From: Chrysochromulina parva
Lineage: Eukaryota; Haptophyta; Prymnesiales; Chrysochromulinaceae
Direction: 5' to 3'
DNA: 29,276 nt
Assembly: GCA_002887195.1 (NCBI GenBank)
Contig: PJAB01000338.1
Coordinates: 1-29,276, forward strand
Shown here: positions 16,861-24,763 of the stretch, piece by piece
Numbering within the stretch: the stretch's first letter is position 1
Layout of the letters: each line of letters opens with the position of its first letter
The notes under the pieces: generated by a model
What the model was told of the DNA's origin: nothing
The model's database searches: none
The model's input: the letters and a program-made list of their open reading frames with translations, nothing else
Program-made: the position numbers and the translations under genes

Positions 16861-19764
16861 CTAATTCCACACCGGCCACCGCGGTTGCGCTTTCCAAGAC
16901 GTCGAGACGGGCAGTAAGCGAGCTGCTGCTGGTCCATCCGTCATCCATGCCTGGATAACTTCCTCAGAGAGCCAGACGTTCGACGACCATGGCGACACGA
17001 GCCTTCGCGGCTCCACCACCAGAGGAGAGGCAGCTGGTTCGGCCAGCGGCACCTCAACTGCAGCTGCAGCTGCTGGTGCACCGCCCTCCAAGGAGGCAAG
17101 CAATACCGGCGCTGGAGGCGCGAAGTCGGCGTCGGGCTCGATGAAGTTGATGGGCTCGGCAGCGGTACCGCAAGCCATCCCACGCACGCCCCCGTCGTTG
17201 GGCGCCGTGGTGAGCGCCGAGGGCGTCATGGCCTTGGGCCCTTTCTCGGTGCGAGTGGGCGTGATGGTGGGCGTCGTGGTGGGCGCCAAGGCAACCTTGG
17301 GCCGCTTTGCTTTCGGAGCCTTGGGAGCCGCGCGTAGACCTGGTGAAGTTTTAGATGTAGTGGTGGTTGCACCTGCCGCGCCCGCTGCCGCGCCCGCTGC
17401 CGCGCCCGCCTTGCCGGCTGCCACGCCGGCTGCCACGGCCGCCGGCCGAGCGGGCGCGCGCTTCTTAGCCAGGCTGCGCTGGGCGATCGGTTGCTCGTCG
17501 TCCTCGGAGCTCACGCTGTCTGCCGAGAGCTGATCAAGCGTCAGATCGAGGGCGAGATTGGTCGCGAGATTGGTCGCCTTCGCTGACGCCCACGCCGGTC
17601 GGTTGGGCGCCGGCGCGGGCGCGGCTGTCGGAGCGAGATCGGCAACGGCAGTGGTGGCGGCGGCTGTCGACACGGGACCACCCCCTGGCCGGTGCCCTGG
17701 CCGGTGAGGCGAGTGGTTCTCCTTGGCAGCCCCGATGGTGCCGCCCGCTGGACATGCCGCGGCCCCAACGTCGCCGCCGTCGCCGCCCACCCGCGGTCGA
17801 ATGCCCGCAAGGACGTTGCTACCATCGCATGAGGCTCTCTTGCTGCCGCCAGCGCTGCCAACGCCGGCCGCGCCACAGCCGCCGGTCCCGCCGCCGGCTC
17901 GTGCTGCGCCACGTCCAAGGTCGACCGTGTGCATCTCGAGCTTTTGTGGATCGTCTACCGGTAGGAACGGTTTCGATGGCTGGTGCAGCTGCAGGCCACG
18001 ACCGGAGCTCATCGCGTCGCTCATCCGCTCGGCGAGGCGCGTGGTCTCGCGATGTTTCCGCTCCTCCGCCTCCGTGAGCAGCATGAACACCTGCCCCGCC
18101 TCTTTTCGACCGGTGCGCCCAAGCCGCTGCACCAATCGGATGGGCGAGTCGACGGCATCGAAGAAGACGACCAGGTTGACCTCGCCTATGTCGAGACCTT
18201 CCTCAGCGACTGACGTGGCGACGAGGACATTGTACACGCCCGATCGGAAGTCGTCGATCGTACGCCTCTGCTCCAGCTGCCCCATGCCGCGCGCACCGGC
18301 CCCATGCCCCACGCGGTTCGATCGTCCGACAAATGGGGCCGCGCGTACGAGCCCTCGGAGCCGCGAGCTTCCCGCCAGATGCGCACACAGCGCCGACACA
18401 TTCGCACGCTTGTTGACGAAGGCGATCACGCGTGAGTGGGCGTCCGCTTGCAAATGCGCCTCGAGGAGCGTGCCGAGGGTCGCGAGCTTTGGCGCGATCC
18501 GTTGCTCCCATTCCATCGCGTGGCCGCCAAGCCGACCTAACGCTCCCACGGCGCTTGCCGCTTCGGAGGCGCGCGCACGTAGCGTGGCGAGCGGCTCACC
18601 GGTGACGCCCGCCGCCTCGACAGCGCCCAGCAGAGGTTCGAGTTGCTCCAGCCGCGCACGCTCGTCGGCGTCCTCGGCGACATCCTCATCGCCAGCCTCG
18701 CCATCGTCGCTGTGCGAGCGAGCCTCGATCTGGGCGATCGCCCCTTGGTCGCCCGCACCGGCCGCTTTGGCCCGGTCGCCCTCGGCCGCATCGGCCAGAG
18801 CGACGAGCGCGCTCAGCAGCGTGTGGCACTCGTGCAGCGTGCGCACCTGCGAAACTGACGCCCCTCCGAGCATCGCCGAGCCCTGCGCTGCCCTTGACAA
18901 CCTGCGTTCCAGGTTGGTTCCACAGAGCTGCAAGGCGGCCGCATCGAGCTGACCGATGGCGACCGGGTCCAGCGCCTTCGCGTCGCACAGCCGTCGCAAT
19001 GCCGAGATGCCTGGCTCCATGAGCATCTCGCGGTACGAGAGCGGGCGCGCGTCGCTGCCACTGCCGGCGGTGGGCACGCGGTGTGTGCAGATGGTGCGTC
19101 CGTGCAGAAAGGATAGGAGCTCATGCTCGGTGCGCGTCTCGAGCTTGGCGATGTGCAGCATGTTGATAACGCTCTGAACCTGCGCGAGGGTCGAGCCCGC
19201 AGTCGCTGACAGGCCCAGCACGCGCGCACCCGCGTGCTCGTCGGCCCGTTGCGCCTCGCGCACGTGACGGGCGACAAGCGCATACGCCTCCTTCTCGCTC
19301 CGCGCGTGGTGGCATTCATCGAAGACGAGGCAGCAGATGCGCGTCGGATCGCACAGGCCATTGCGCATGTCATTGTGGAGCACCTGCGGCGTGCAGAAGA
19401 TGAGCCGGGCGGCCGTGTGCGCCCACCGCTCCTTGCGTGCGGCGGGTGGCTCCTCGCCTGTGAGCAGCTGAGCATCCACCTCGGGCGAAAGACCCATGTA
19501 GGCGCAGCACGCGCCGACCTGCTGCTGGACGAGCGCACGGTTCGGGGCCATAAAGATGCACAGCCGGGTCGGGCACCACTGGAGGAAGTTGTGCAGCACC
19601 GCCGCGGCGACAAGCGTTTTGCCCGTACCTGTCGGCAGAGCAACCAGCGTGTTGTAGCACAAGGCCGTGCGCACGATAGCGCTCTGGTAGCACCGGTAGT
19701 CGTGCCCCTGCGGGTGCGGGAAGATTCCCACGCGCGCATGAGGCAGGTAACCACCCGGCGCCAT
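16861..19764 (-). CDS. FANCM-like: FANCM/Mph1/Hef-type DNA helicase
   Basis: The 967-residue product is a superfamily 2 helicase closest to FANCM/Mph1, which remodels stalled replication forks and D-loops in the nucleus. Visible motifs are the Q-like DYRCYQ (22-27), Walker A PTGTGKT (44-50), FMAPNRALVQQQ (71-82), TPQVLHND (125-132), motif II DECH (149-152), SAT (186-188), NVLVATSVAEEGLDIGEVNL (motif V) and QRLGRTGRK (546-554). Between the two RecA lobes is a helical insert with an acidic loop, as in FANCM. After about 600 the protein is disordered and Ala/Pro/Thr-rich, with GAAAGAAAGAAG repeats. I see no ERCC4 nuclease or HhH domain. The ATG at 19764 is used because the frame further out starts with TTG. 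Motif II is DECH rather than the usual DEAH. Confidence 0.92.
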   Translation of the reverse strand: MAPGGYLPHARVGIFPHPQGHDYRCYQSAIVRTALCYNTLVALPTGTGKTLVAAAVLHNFLQWCPTRLCIFMAPNRALVQQQVGACCAYMGLSPEVDAQLLTGEEPPAARKERWAHTAARLIFCTPQVLHNDMRNGLCDPTRICCLVFDECHHARSEKEAYALVARHVREAQRADEHAGARVLGLSATAGSTLAQVQSVINMLHIAKLETRTEHELLSFLHGRTICTHRVPTAGSGSDARPLSYREMLMEPGISALRRLCDAKALDPVAIGQLDAAALQLCGTNLERRLSRAAQGSAMLGGASVSQVRTLHECHTLLSALVALADAAEGDRAKAAGAGDQGAIAQIEARSHSDDGEAGDEDVAEDADERARLEQLEPLLGAVEAAGVTGEPLATLRARASEAASAVGALGRLGGHAMEWEQRIAPKLATLGTLLEAHLQADAHSRVIAFVNKRANVSALCAHLAGSSRLRGLVRAAPFVGRSNRVGHGAGARGMGQLEQRRTIDDFRSGVYNVLVATSVAEEGLDIGEVNLVVFFDAVDSPIRLVQRLGRTGRKEAGQVFMLLTEAEERKHRETTRLAERMSDAMSSGRGLQLHQPSKPFLPVDDPQKLEMHTVDLGRGAARAGGGTGGCGAAGVGSAGGSKRASCDGSNVLAGIRPRVGGDGGDVGAAACPAGGTIGAAKENHSPHRPGHRPGGGPVSTAAATTAVADLAPTAAPAPAPNRPAWASAKATNLATNLALDLTLDQLSADSVSSEDDEQPIAQRSLAKKRAPARPAAVAAGVAAGKAGAAAGAAAGAAGATTTTSKTSPGLRAAPKAPKAKRPKVALAPTTTPTITPTRTEKGPKAMTPSALTTAPNDGGVRGMACGTAAEPINFIEPDADFAPPAPVLLASLEGGAPAAAAAVEVPLAEPAASPLVVEPRRLVSPWSSNVWLSEEVIQAWMTDGPAAARLLPVSTSWKAQPRWPVWN

Positions 19765-19915
19765 GCGTGCGTGCGTGCGTTCGGCGCAAGAGCGGCAGCG
19801 CAAAAAAACGAGCGTGGAAATGAAGCGGGAATCCGGTGTTCAAACGGTGTTCACAGGCTCTCTACATGTTCACACAACATGTTGAAACTTATCAAATTCA
19901 TGCTCAGTTGTGAAA
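19765..19915. promoter_or_regulatory. Divergent intergenic promoter region
   Basis: The 151 bp between the helicase and hydrolase start codons contain three TTCACA/TGTGAA hexamers (19850-19855, 19869-19874, 19909-19914). The last ends one base before the + strand ATG. Out-of-frame ATGs at 19866, 19879 and 19900 precede the hydrolase start. The 19866 frame is 15 codons long and stops at 19911-19913, two bases before the main ATG. The messenger therefore either starts very close to the gene or carries upstream frames. Confidence 0.5.
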
Positions 19916-22645
19916 ATGTCAGCACAGTTGACAGGACCAGAGACAGCTGGTGGCCACGCGGCCGACGGCGATCCCGAATCCGAAGACAATGAGGACGACG
20001 ATTTCGAGGACGACTGCAGCTCCAGCCACTCCTCCTCCAAGGATGTCGAGTTGATACGAGAGTTCCGAAAGCAGGCGTGGGAGCCCACACAAAAGGTGGC
20101 CGTACTCTTGCTAATTGGTTCGTTGCGGCGGCGGCCACAGGACGCCGAAAAGGAGCTGCGCGCGCGGCTGGAGCGGAAGACACGCTCGCGCCTCGAGCTG
20201 TGTGGCGTGCCCCGGAGCCTCCTGGGGCGGGACAATCCGATAGAGATCAAGTCTGTCTTCTGGCCAGCGGCCTTTGCGACAGCGATGCCGCTGCTGCACG
20301 GACGAGACGGCGCCGACGCCACGTCTTCAGAGCACACGGGGTTGACGCAGCGCATTCTGCACGACGTGATCACGTTCAACGCTGCATACCGATGTGCTGC
20401 CGGCGACACGGCAGCCTATCGCCCCACCTCGCCGAGCCCGGCGGCTGTCGAGGCTCATCGCATTCTTGAAGATGCGTTGACCGAGCTTTCCAGGCAGGCC
20501 GGCCCGAACTCTCCGCTTGTGGTGGTCGCTCATCATCTGGGCTGCGTGCTCGCGCTCGAGCACCTGCGCCGGCTGCAGGCGGCTGCGACCAAACTGGACG
20601 GTACAGCCCTCGATGCGGCCCTCGAGCGCGCGGAACCACCCGAGCCAGTGCCGCCGCCGCCAGTGCCGCCGCCGCCAGTGCCGCCGCCGCCAGTGCCGCC
20701 GCCGCCAGTAGTGCCGCCGCCGCCAGTAGTGCCGCCGCCGCCAGTAGTGCCGCCGCTGCCAGTGCCGCCGCCGCCCGTACTGCAGCCGGAACAGACCGAA
20801 GACGCGGTTCCCAGCGCTCCCGTGCCAGCAGGATCCATGCCTCCGCTACCTGCCGAGGAGGGGCTCACATCGAGCGTCTCCATACAAACGCCGCCCTCGC
20901 CGCGGAATATGTCCGGGCGCGAGCTGCGCGCAATCACGCTCATCAAGCGTGATGGGGGCACCTCGGGGCTCACCCTCGAGCGCACGCATCTGGAGGGGCT
21001 CGGCCACTGCGTGCGCGTCGCAGCCGTTGAGGTCGAAAGCCATGCCTCTTCGAACGTCGATCTTCTCTTGATCGGGGACGTGGTGCTGAGCGTCGATGGT
21101 GCTGCGGTCGACAAGCCCGCCGAGGCTGCCACGCGGCTCGATGAAGCTACCGGTACGGTAGAGCTCGTCATTTCGAGATGGTCCGCAGAGCACAAGGCTG
21201 CGGCACAGGCGAAGGCGGTAGCCGAGGCGAAGGCGGCAGCCGAGGCCAAGGCGGCAGCCGAGGCCAAGGCGGCAGCCGAGGCCAAGGCGGCAGCCGAGGC
21301 GGCCAAGGCGGCAGCCGAGGCCAAGGCGGCAGCCGAGGCCAAGGCGGCAGCCGAGGCCAAGGCGGCAGCCGAGGCCAAGGCGGCAGCCGAGGCCAAGGCG
21401 GCAGCCGAGGCGGCGAAGGCGGCAGCCGAGGCAGACTGGGCGGACCGCACTAATCTCGAGAAGGGGTATACCCTCGCGGCGTTCGTCACGATGGGTTGCC
21501 CGATGCCAGTGCTGCTGCTCGCACAGGGGCACGGCTCGCGCCGCGCCGCCTCTGAGCTACTCGAGCGGCCAGTGCAGGTGCCCTCGGCCCATTTTTGGCG
21601 ATGCCTGCCGCTCCGACCGGTAGCAGAGCACATGCCTCGCGCGCAGCTCCGATGGACGAATTATTGGCACGCGGCCGATCCCCTCGCCTACCCTGTGCAA
21701 GGGCTGCTCGGGCGTGTGAGCGTCACTGACGTTCTCGTGAAGCTCGGGGGCAGCAGCGGTGGCAGCGGCAGCGGCAGCGGCAGCGGCGAGGTGCACCCAC
21801 TCGATTACCTGGGCCATCACGGTTCACGCGAGATCTTATCTCCAATCGCGCACACGCTCACGCTCCTCTGGCTGCATGCCAATCCGCACATCGATGCGGA
21901 CACCACGCAGCTCGAGCAGCTCGCGCTGCACGGCTCCGGCACGCGTGCCAAGCTCGCACGGCGCAAAGCCCAGACGAGGGAGGCGTCCAGCAGGCAGGCG
22001 CGCAAGGCCGCTGCCAAGGCGAGCGAGGCAGCCGCCCTCGCCAAGTCCAAGGCGACTGCGATCCTCGAGAAGGCGCAGGCTGCAAGAAAGAAGACACTCG
22101 AGGCACACGAGGCGCGCGCCGCTCGCGCCACCGGCACCGGTACCATACCTACCGGTACCATACCTACCGGTACCGAGCTCGGTGACGACCTGAGCACCAG
22201 CGCGCAAACCTTGCGCCCGTCGGCGGCCGCGACCGCCCATGGTGACGCCCATGGTGGCGCCCGTGGTGATGCCCATGGTGGCGCGCTGGCGGAGATGCTC
22301 ACAGATACAGCCATGTGCGCCGAGCGCGCAGTGTCCAACTCGAGCGAGCCTGGGCGGAGCGCCGTACCGAGCAGCGTCTCCCCGCCCGAGTCAGCCGACA
22401 TTGCCTACTCCTCCCGAACCAAATCTGTTGATGTACTCCAGCGCTTCACGCGGCATGCGGCGTCGCGCACTTCGGCGACGATTTCACGAGCCTCGTCGAG
22501 CCTCGGGTCTAGCCTGGGCGCCGTTGCGGGCGCTGCGGCCAAGCTCGACCACGTTGTCCGCGCCAAGCTGCGCGGTAGCGGGGCTTCCAATAATGCCAGC
22601 GCGATGGGCGTCCCGAGTCATGCGGATGGTGCGCCTGATCCCTGA
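19916..22645 (+). CDS. Degenerate alpha/beta-hydrolase with PDZ insertion
   Basis: The 909-residue product starts at the ATG at 19916 (the longer frame begins with GTG). An acidic N-terminus precedes the first half of what looks like a lipase-type alpha/beta-hydrolase: VAVLLLIGS (HG motif degenerate), then a helix ending at VVVAHHLGCVLALEHL. There the usual GHSxG elbow reads AHHLG, with His at position 207 in place of the nucleophilic Ser. A PPPPV repeat (about 243-290), a PDZ domain (336-422; core GGTSGLTLERTHLEGLGHCV, LLLIGDVVLSVDGAAV) and an EAKAA-repeat helix (425-506) are inserted. The fold then resumes (AAFVTMGCPMPVLLL, WTNYWHAADPLAYPVQGLL, HHGSREILSPIAH). The tail is Ala/Lys-rich and repetitive. 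It is probably a non-catalytic scaffold; the function is inferred. It is head to head with the helicase gene. Confidence 0.8.
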   Translation: MSAQLTGPETAGGHAADGDPESEDNEDDDFEDDCSSSHSSSKDVELIREFRKQAWEPTQKVAVLLLIGSLRRRPQDAEKELRARLERKTRSRLELCGVPRSLLGRDNPIEIKSVFWPAAFATAMPLLHGRDGADATSSEHTGLTQRILHDVITFNAAYRCAAGDTAAYRPTSPSPAAVEAHRILEDALTELSRQAGPNSPLVVVAHHLGCVLALEHLRRLQAAATKLDGTALDAALERAEPPEPVPPPPVPPPPVPPPPVPPPPVVPPPPVVPPPPVVPPLPVPPPPVLQPEQTEDAVPSAPVPAGSMPPLPAEEGLTSSVSIQTPPSPRNMSGRELRAITLIKRDGGTSGLTLERTHLEGLGHCVRVAAVEVESHASSNVDLLLIGDVVLSVDGAAVDKPAEAATRLDEATGTVELVISRWSAEHKAAAQAKAVAEAKAAAEAKAAAEAKAAAEAKAAAEAAKAAAEAKAAAEAKAAAEAKAAAEAKAAAEAKAAAEAAKAAAEADWADRTNLEKGYTLAAFVTMGCPMPVLLLAQGHGSRRAASELLERPVQVPSAHFWRCLPLRPVAEHMPRAQLRWTNYWHAADPLAYPVQGLLGRVSVTDVLVKLGGSSGGSGSGSGSGEVHPLDYLGHHGSREILSPIAHTLTLLWLHANPHIDADTTQLEQLALHGSGTRAKLARRKAQTREASSRQARKAAAKASEAAALAKSKATAILEKAQAARKKTLEAHEARAARATGTGTIPTGTIPTGTELGDDLSTSAQTLRPSAAATAHGDAHGGARGDAHGGALAEMLTDTAMCAERAVSNSSEPGRSAVPSSVSPPESADIAYSSRTKSVDVLQRFTRHAASRTSATISRASSSLGSSLGAVAGAAAKLDHVVRAKLRGSGASNNASAMGVPSHADGAPDP
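20644..20779 (+). repeat. Proline-coding minisatellite (PPPPV)
   Basis: Four 15-bp units CCAGTGCCGCCGCCG are followed by three 18-bp units CCAGTAGTGCCGCCGCCG and two degenerate units. All stay in frame and code for VPPPP or VVPPPP. Confidence 0.9.
21195..21431 (+). repeat. EAKAAA-coding 18-bp minisatellite
   Basis: The unit GCCGAGGCCAAGGCGGCA recurs about a dozen times with almost no divergence; two units carry an extra GCG/GCC codon (21 bp). It codes for (AEAKAA)n, predicted to be a continuous alpha helix of roughly 80 residues. Confidence 0.92.
22134..22288 (+). repeat. Two short coding repeats near the hydrolase C-terminus
   Basis: A 15-bp unit (ACCGGTACCATACCT) occurs about 2.5 times at 22134-22174, coding for TGTIP. 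A 12-bp-based unit (GGTGACGCCCAT with GGTGGCGCCCGT variants) occurs four times at 22241-22288, coding for GDAHGGAR. Confidence 0.75.
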
Positions 22646-23107
22646 TGAGACGCCGTAGACGCTCTGACGCACCCGGTCCGGACGCGCCTAAGTTTTAGCG
22701 ATTTTTTTAGATTACGTTCGGCTCAGAGCCGTGAGCGGTTCGCGTCGAGCGAGGAGCGGCTGCCGGGTTCCGAGTCACCTTGTCGCCAAGGTTATTTGTT
22801 AAGAGGTTTGTGCCCGCGCGCGGCGGAGCCCGCCGGCGGCATACCGGTACGTTTATTCCTCCCTCCGGCCCCGGAAGGACCCGCGCGCGGTGCGGGCAGG
22901 CCAGACAGTGAGGAGCGCACCAGAGCCGCCGGGAGGTCAAGTTGTGAACGTCGATTACCGCCATGACTCGTCATGTACAGCATCGAAACAGCCTCGTTGC
23001 GCCGCGCACATCAACCCACACGACTCCCAGAGTCGCGCATCGTCGTGGCGCAGCCGCGCGCGCGGCGGCGCACAGCTCCACAAAGTGGCCGGAATTCCTG
23101 CCCAGCA
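22646..23107. other. Spacer between convergent genes
   Basis: This 462-bp gap separates two converging stop codons. It is GC-rich with a short T-run (22705-22711). One TGTGAAC occurs at 22943-22949. Frames open here are short and lie on both strands; nothing else was recognised. Confidence 0.55.
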
Positions 23108-24475
23108 TCAGGCTGCACGAGGAGGCTTGCGGCTCCATCCAGGCTCCGGCTGACCGGTATCTGCCACCCCAAGGCATGCCGTAAAGCACTGCAGTAACGA
23201 GCTCGGCGGTCCCATTCGAAGCACCCCAATCCGACTTGTACCTGCATGCTCGGACGCAGGTACTCGAGTGCCGCTCGCTCGGCTCGGCTCGTGTGCCACG
23301 TAAAGCTCGAGGTCCGCAGTCACCGGGCGGTGGTCCGATGACTTGAGCTGTTCACACCGCCCGTAGCTCACCAGAGCCACCAACTCGCTCTCGCGCCACA
23401 AGATTCGATCGCACCACGCGGGCGCTCGCTTCTTGTGGCTCGTGTCGTACACGTCAGTGCCGCGGTCGTACTTGTACGTCGGGGCGAAGAGGAGGGGAGC
23501 TTCCTCGTAGCCCGCGAAGACGCGTCCAGCAAGGCGCTCGAAACGAAGCTCATCGGCGGCCGCGAGCTCGGCGAGCGGCGGCGGCGTGGCCGTCATAGCA
23601 CGGCGCACGCCTTCGTCAGCCATGCGGATGCGGTAGTTCATGTCGCCAAGCCACACGACAAACTCGTGCTCGCCGATGGTTGCCGGCCCAGGAGGCCGCA
23701 CCACCAGTCCCGGGATCGTGCGCGCGTCGGGAAACCGAAGTCTCTCATGGAGCCGGCCCACGTCCTCGTTTCGCGCCAGAGTACCCGACGTGCCGGATGC
23801 GAGGTGCACACCGACGAGGCACAGGGAACTCCCGTAGAGCTGCAGGCTCACTGCGACGGCGCCCTTGTTGCCCAGTCCGAGCGGACCCGTGCCCAGCGCG
23901 CTCACACGTGCATTACAGAATGGAAGGTGCTCGAAACGCACAAAGACGAAGATGGTCATGCCAACGAGCGCCTTGCGAGCGACAAGCTTGTAGCCGCTCA
24001 GCACTTCAAATAGCAGGTGCTGCCATCGCAAGACTTCGTCCATCACGCCATCGTTGAGGCCGTCCACTGCGGCATCGCCACCGCCGAATGCCGAGTACGC
24101 CATGTGGCCAGCATATGCGCCGAACCCATTGATGTCAACCACCTCCTGCAGGGCAATGGCGTACACATCACCATTCAGCTCCCCCTCGCCCACCGCGGCG
24201 TCATCGTCCTGTTCAACTGCATCAGCAGCACGGGCACGACGCCGAGGTGTTCGCAACAACGCTCTGAGTTGATCACACGACGGCGGCGGTGTGGCACAGA
24301 CATTCCACGTGCGCACACAAAGCTTGACAGCAGTTCGTCGCTGACGCTCACTCGGCGAGAGCATCGCGTCCACCCTATCCGCAATGGCCTGCATTTGCAA
24401 GCTTATTGACTGCTGAAGCGTGTCTATCACGCTCGGAGAGATCGCAGCGGTCTCTGTCTCGGATCCCATATCCAT
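23108..24475 (-). CDS. Type II inositol-polyphosphate 5-phosphatase
   Basis: The 455-residue product is a Mg2+-dependent 5-phosphatase of the INPP5/synaptojanin family, which removes the 5-phosphate from phosphoinositides or soluble inositol phosphates. The catalytic domain spans about 50-395. Visible motifs are VRTWNV (54-59), ALQEVVD (108-114, metal-binding Glu), LGNKGAV, WLGDMNYR (275-282), PAWCDRILW (352-360) and SSDHRPV (379-385, catalytic Asp-His). All key residues are present, so it should be active. The N-terminus (1-50) is helical and the C-terminus short; there is no SH2, C2, CAAX or membrane segment, so it is probably cytosolic. The ATG at 24475 is used, because the extension upstream opens with GTG. 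The last 60 residues past the domain are unassigned. Confidence 0.95.
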   Translation of the reverse strand: MDMGSETETAAISPSVIDTLQQSISLQMQAIADRVDAMLSPSERQRRTAVKLCVRTWNVCATPPPSCDQLRALLRTPRRRARAADAVEQDDDAAVGEGELNGDVYAIALQEVVDINGFGAYAGHMAYSAFGGGDAAVDGLNDGVMDEVLRWQHLLFEVLSGYKLVARKALVGMTIFVFVRFEHLPFCNARVSALGTGPLGLGNKGAVAVSLQLYGSSLCLVGVHLASGTSGTLARNEDVGRLHERLRFPDARTIPGLVVRPPGPATIGEHEFVVWLGDMNYRIRMADEGVRRAMTATPPPLAELAAADELRFERLAGRVFAGYEEAPLLFAPTYKYDRGTDVYDTSHKKRAPAWCDRILWRESELVALVSYGRCEQLKSSDHRPVTADLELYVAHEPSRASGTRVPASEHAGTSRIGVLRMGPPSSLLQCFTACLGVADTGQPEPGWSRKPPRAA

Positions 24476-24763
24476 CGTGGAGGCGCTTTTACCGGTACAG
24501 TACCAAACGCGAGTGCCGCGGGCCCGCGGCTGCCTGTAGGGGGGCCGGGGGGGTCTCACGCCCTCTCACTCTCACTCTCACCTCCGTCAAGTATTAATTA
24601 AGGTCAGCCAGGGTCGACGACAAATGAGCATGGAGTCAAGCATGGAGCCAATGCGCTCTGGATTAGAGAAGAGGACGGGGCGGGGACGCACACAGTTCAC
24701 AGTCACGCCGGAACACCATTCAATGTGAGTCGGCCTTGTGAACCACGAGCTGCCAAGGCCGTG
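24476..24763. promoter_or_regulatory. Upstream region of the 5-phosphatase gene
   Basis: This 288-bp gap separates the 5-phosphatase start from the stop of the next minus-strand gene. It includes a CTCTCA triplicate (24564-24582), an AT-rich TATTAATTAA (24592-24601), a short direct repeat of AGCATGGAG (24627, 24639) and TTCACA/TGTGAA hexamers (24696-24701, 24737-24742). No gene is seen. Confidence 0.35.

Noticed and set aside
21178..21453. Plus-strand frame of GGSRGQ repeats
   Set aside because: It is the EAKAAA minisatellite read one base out of frame.
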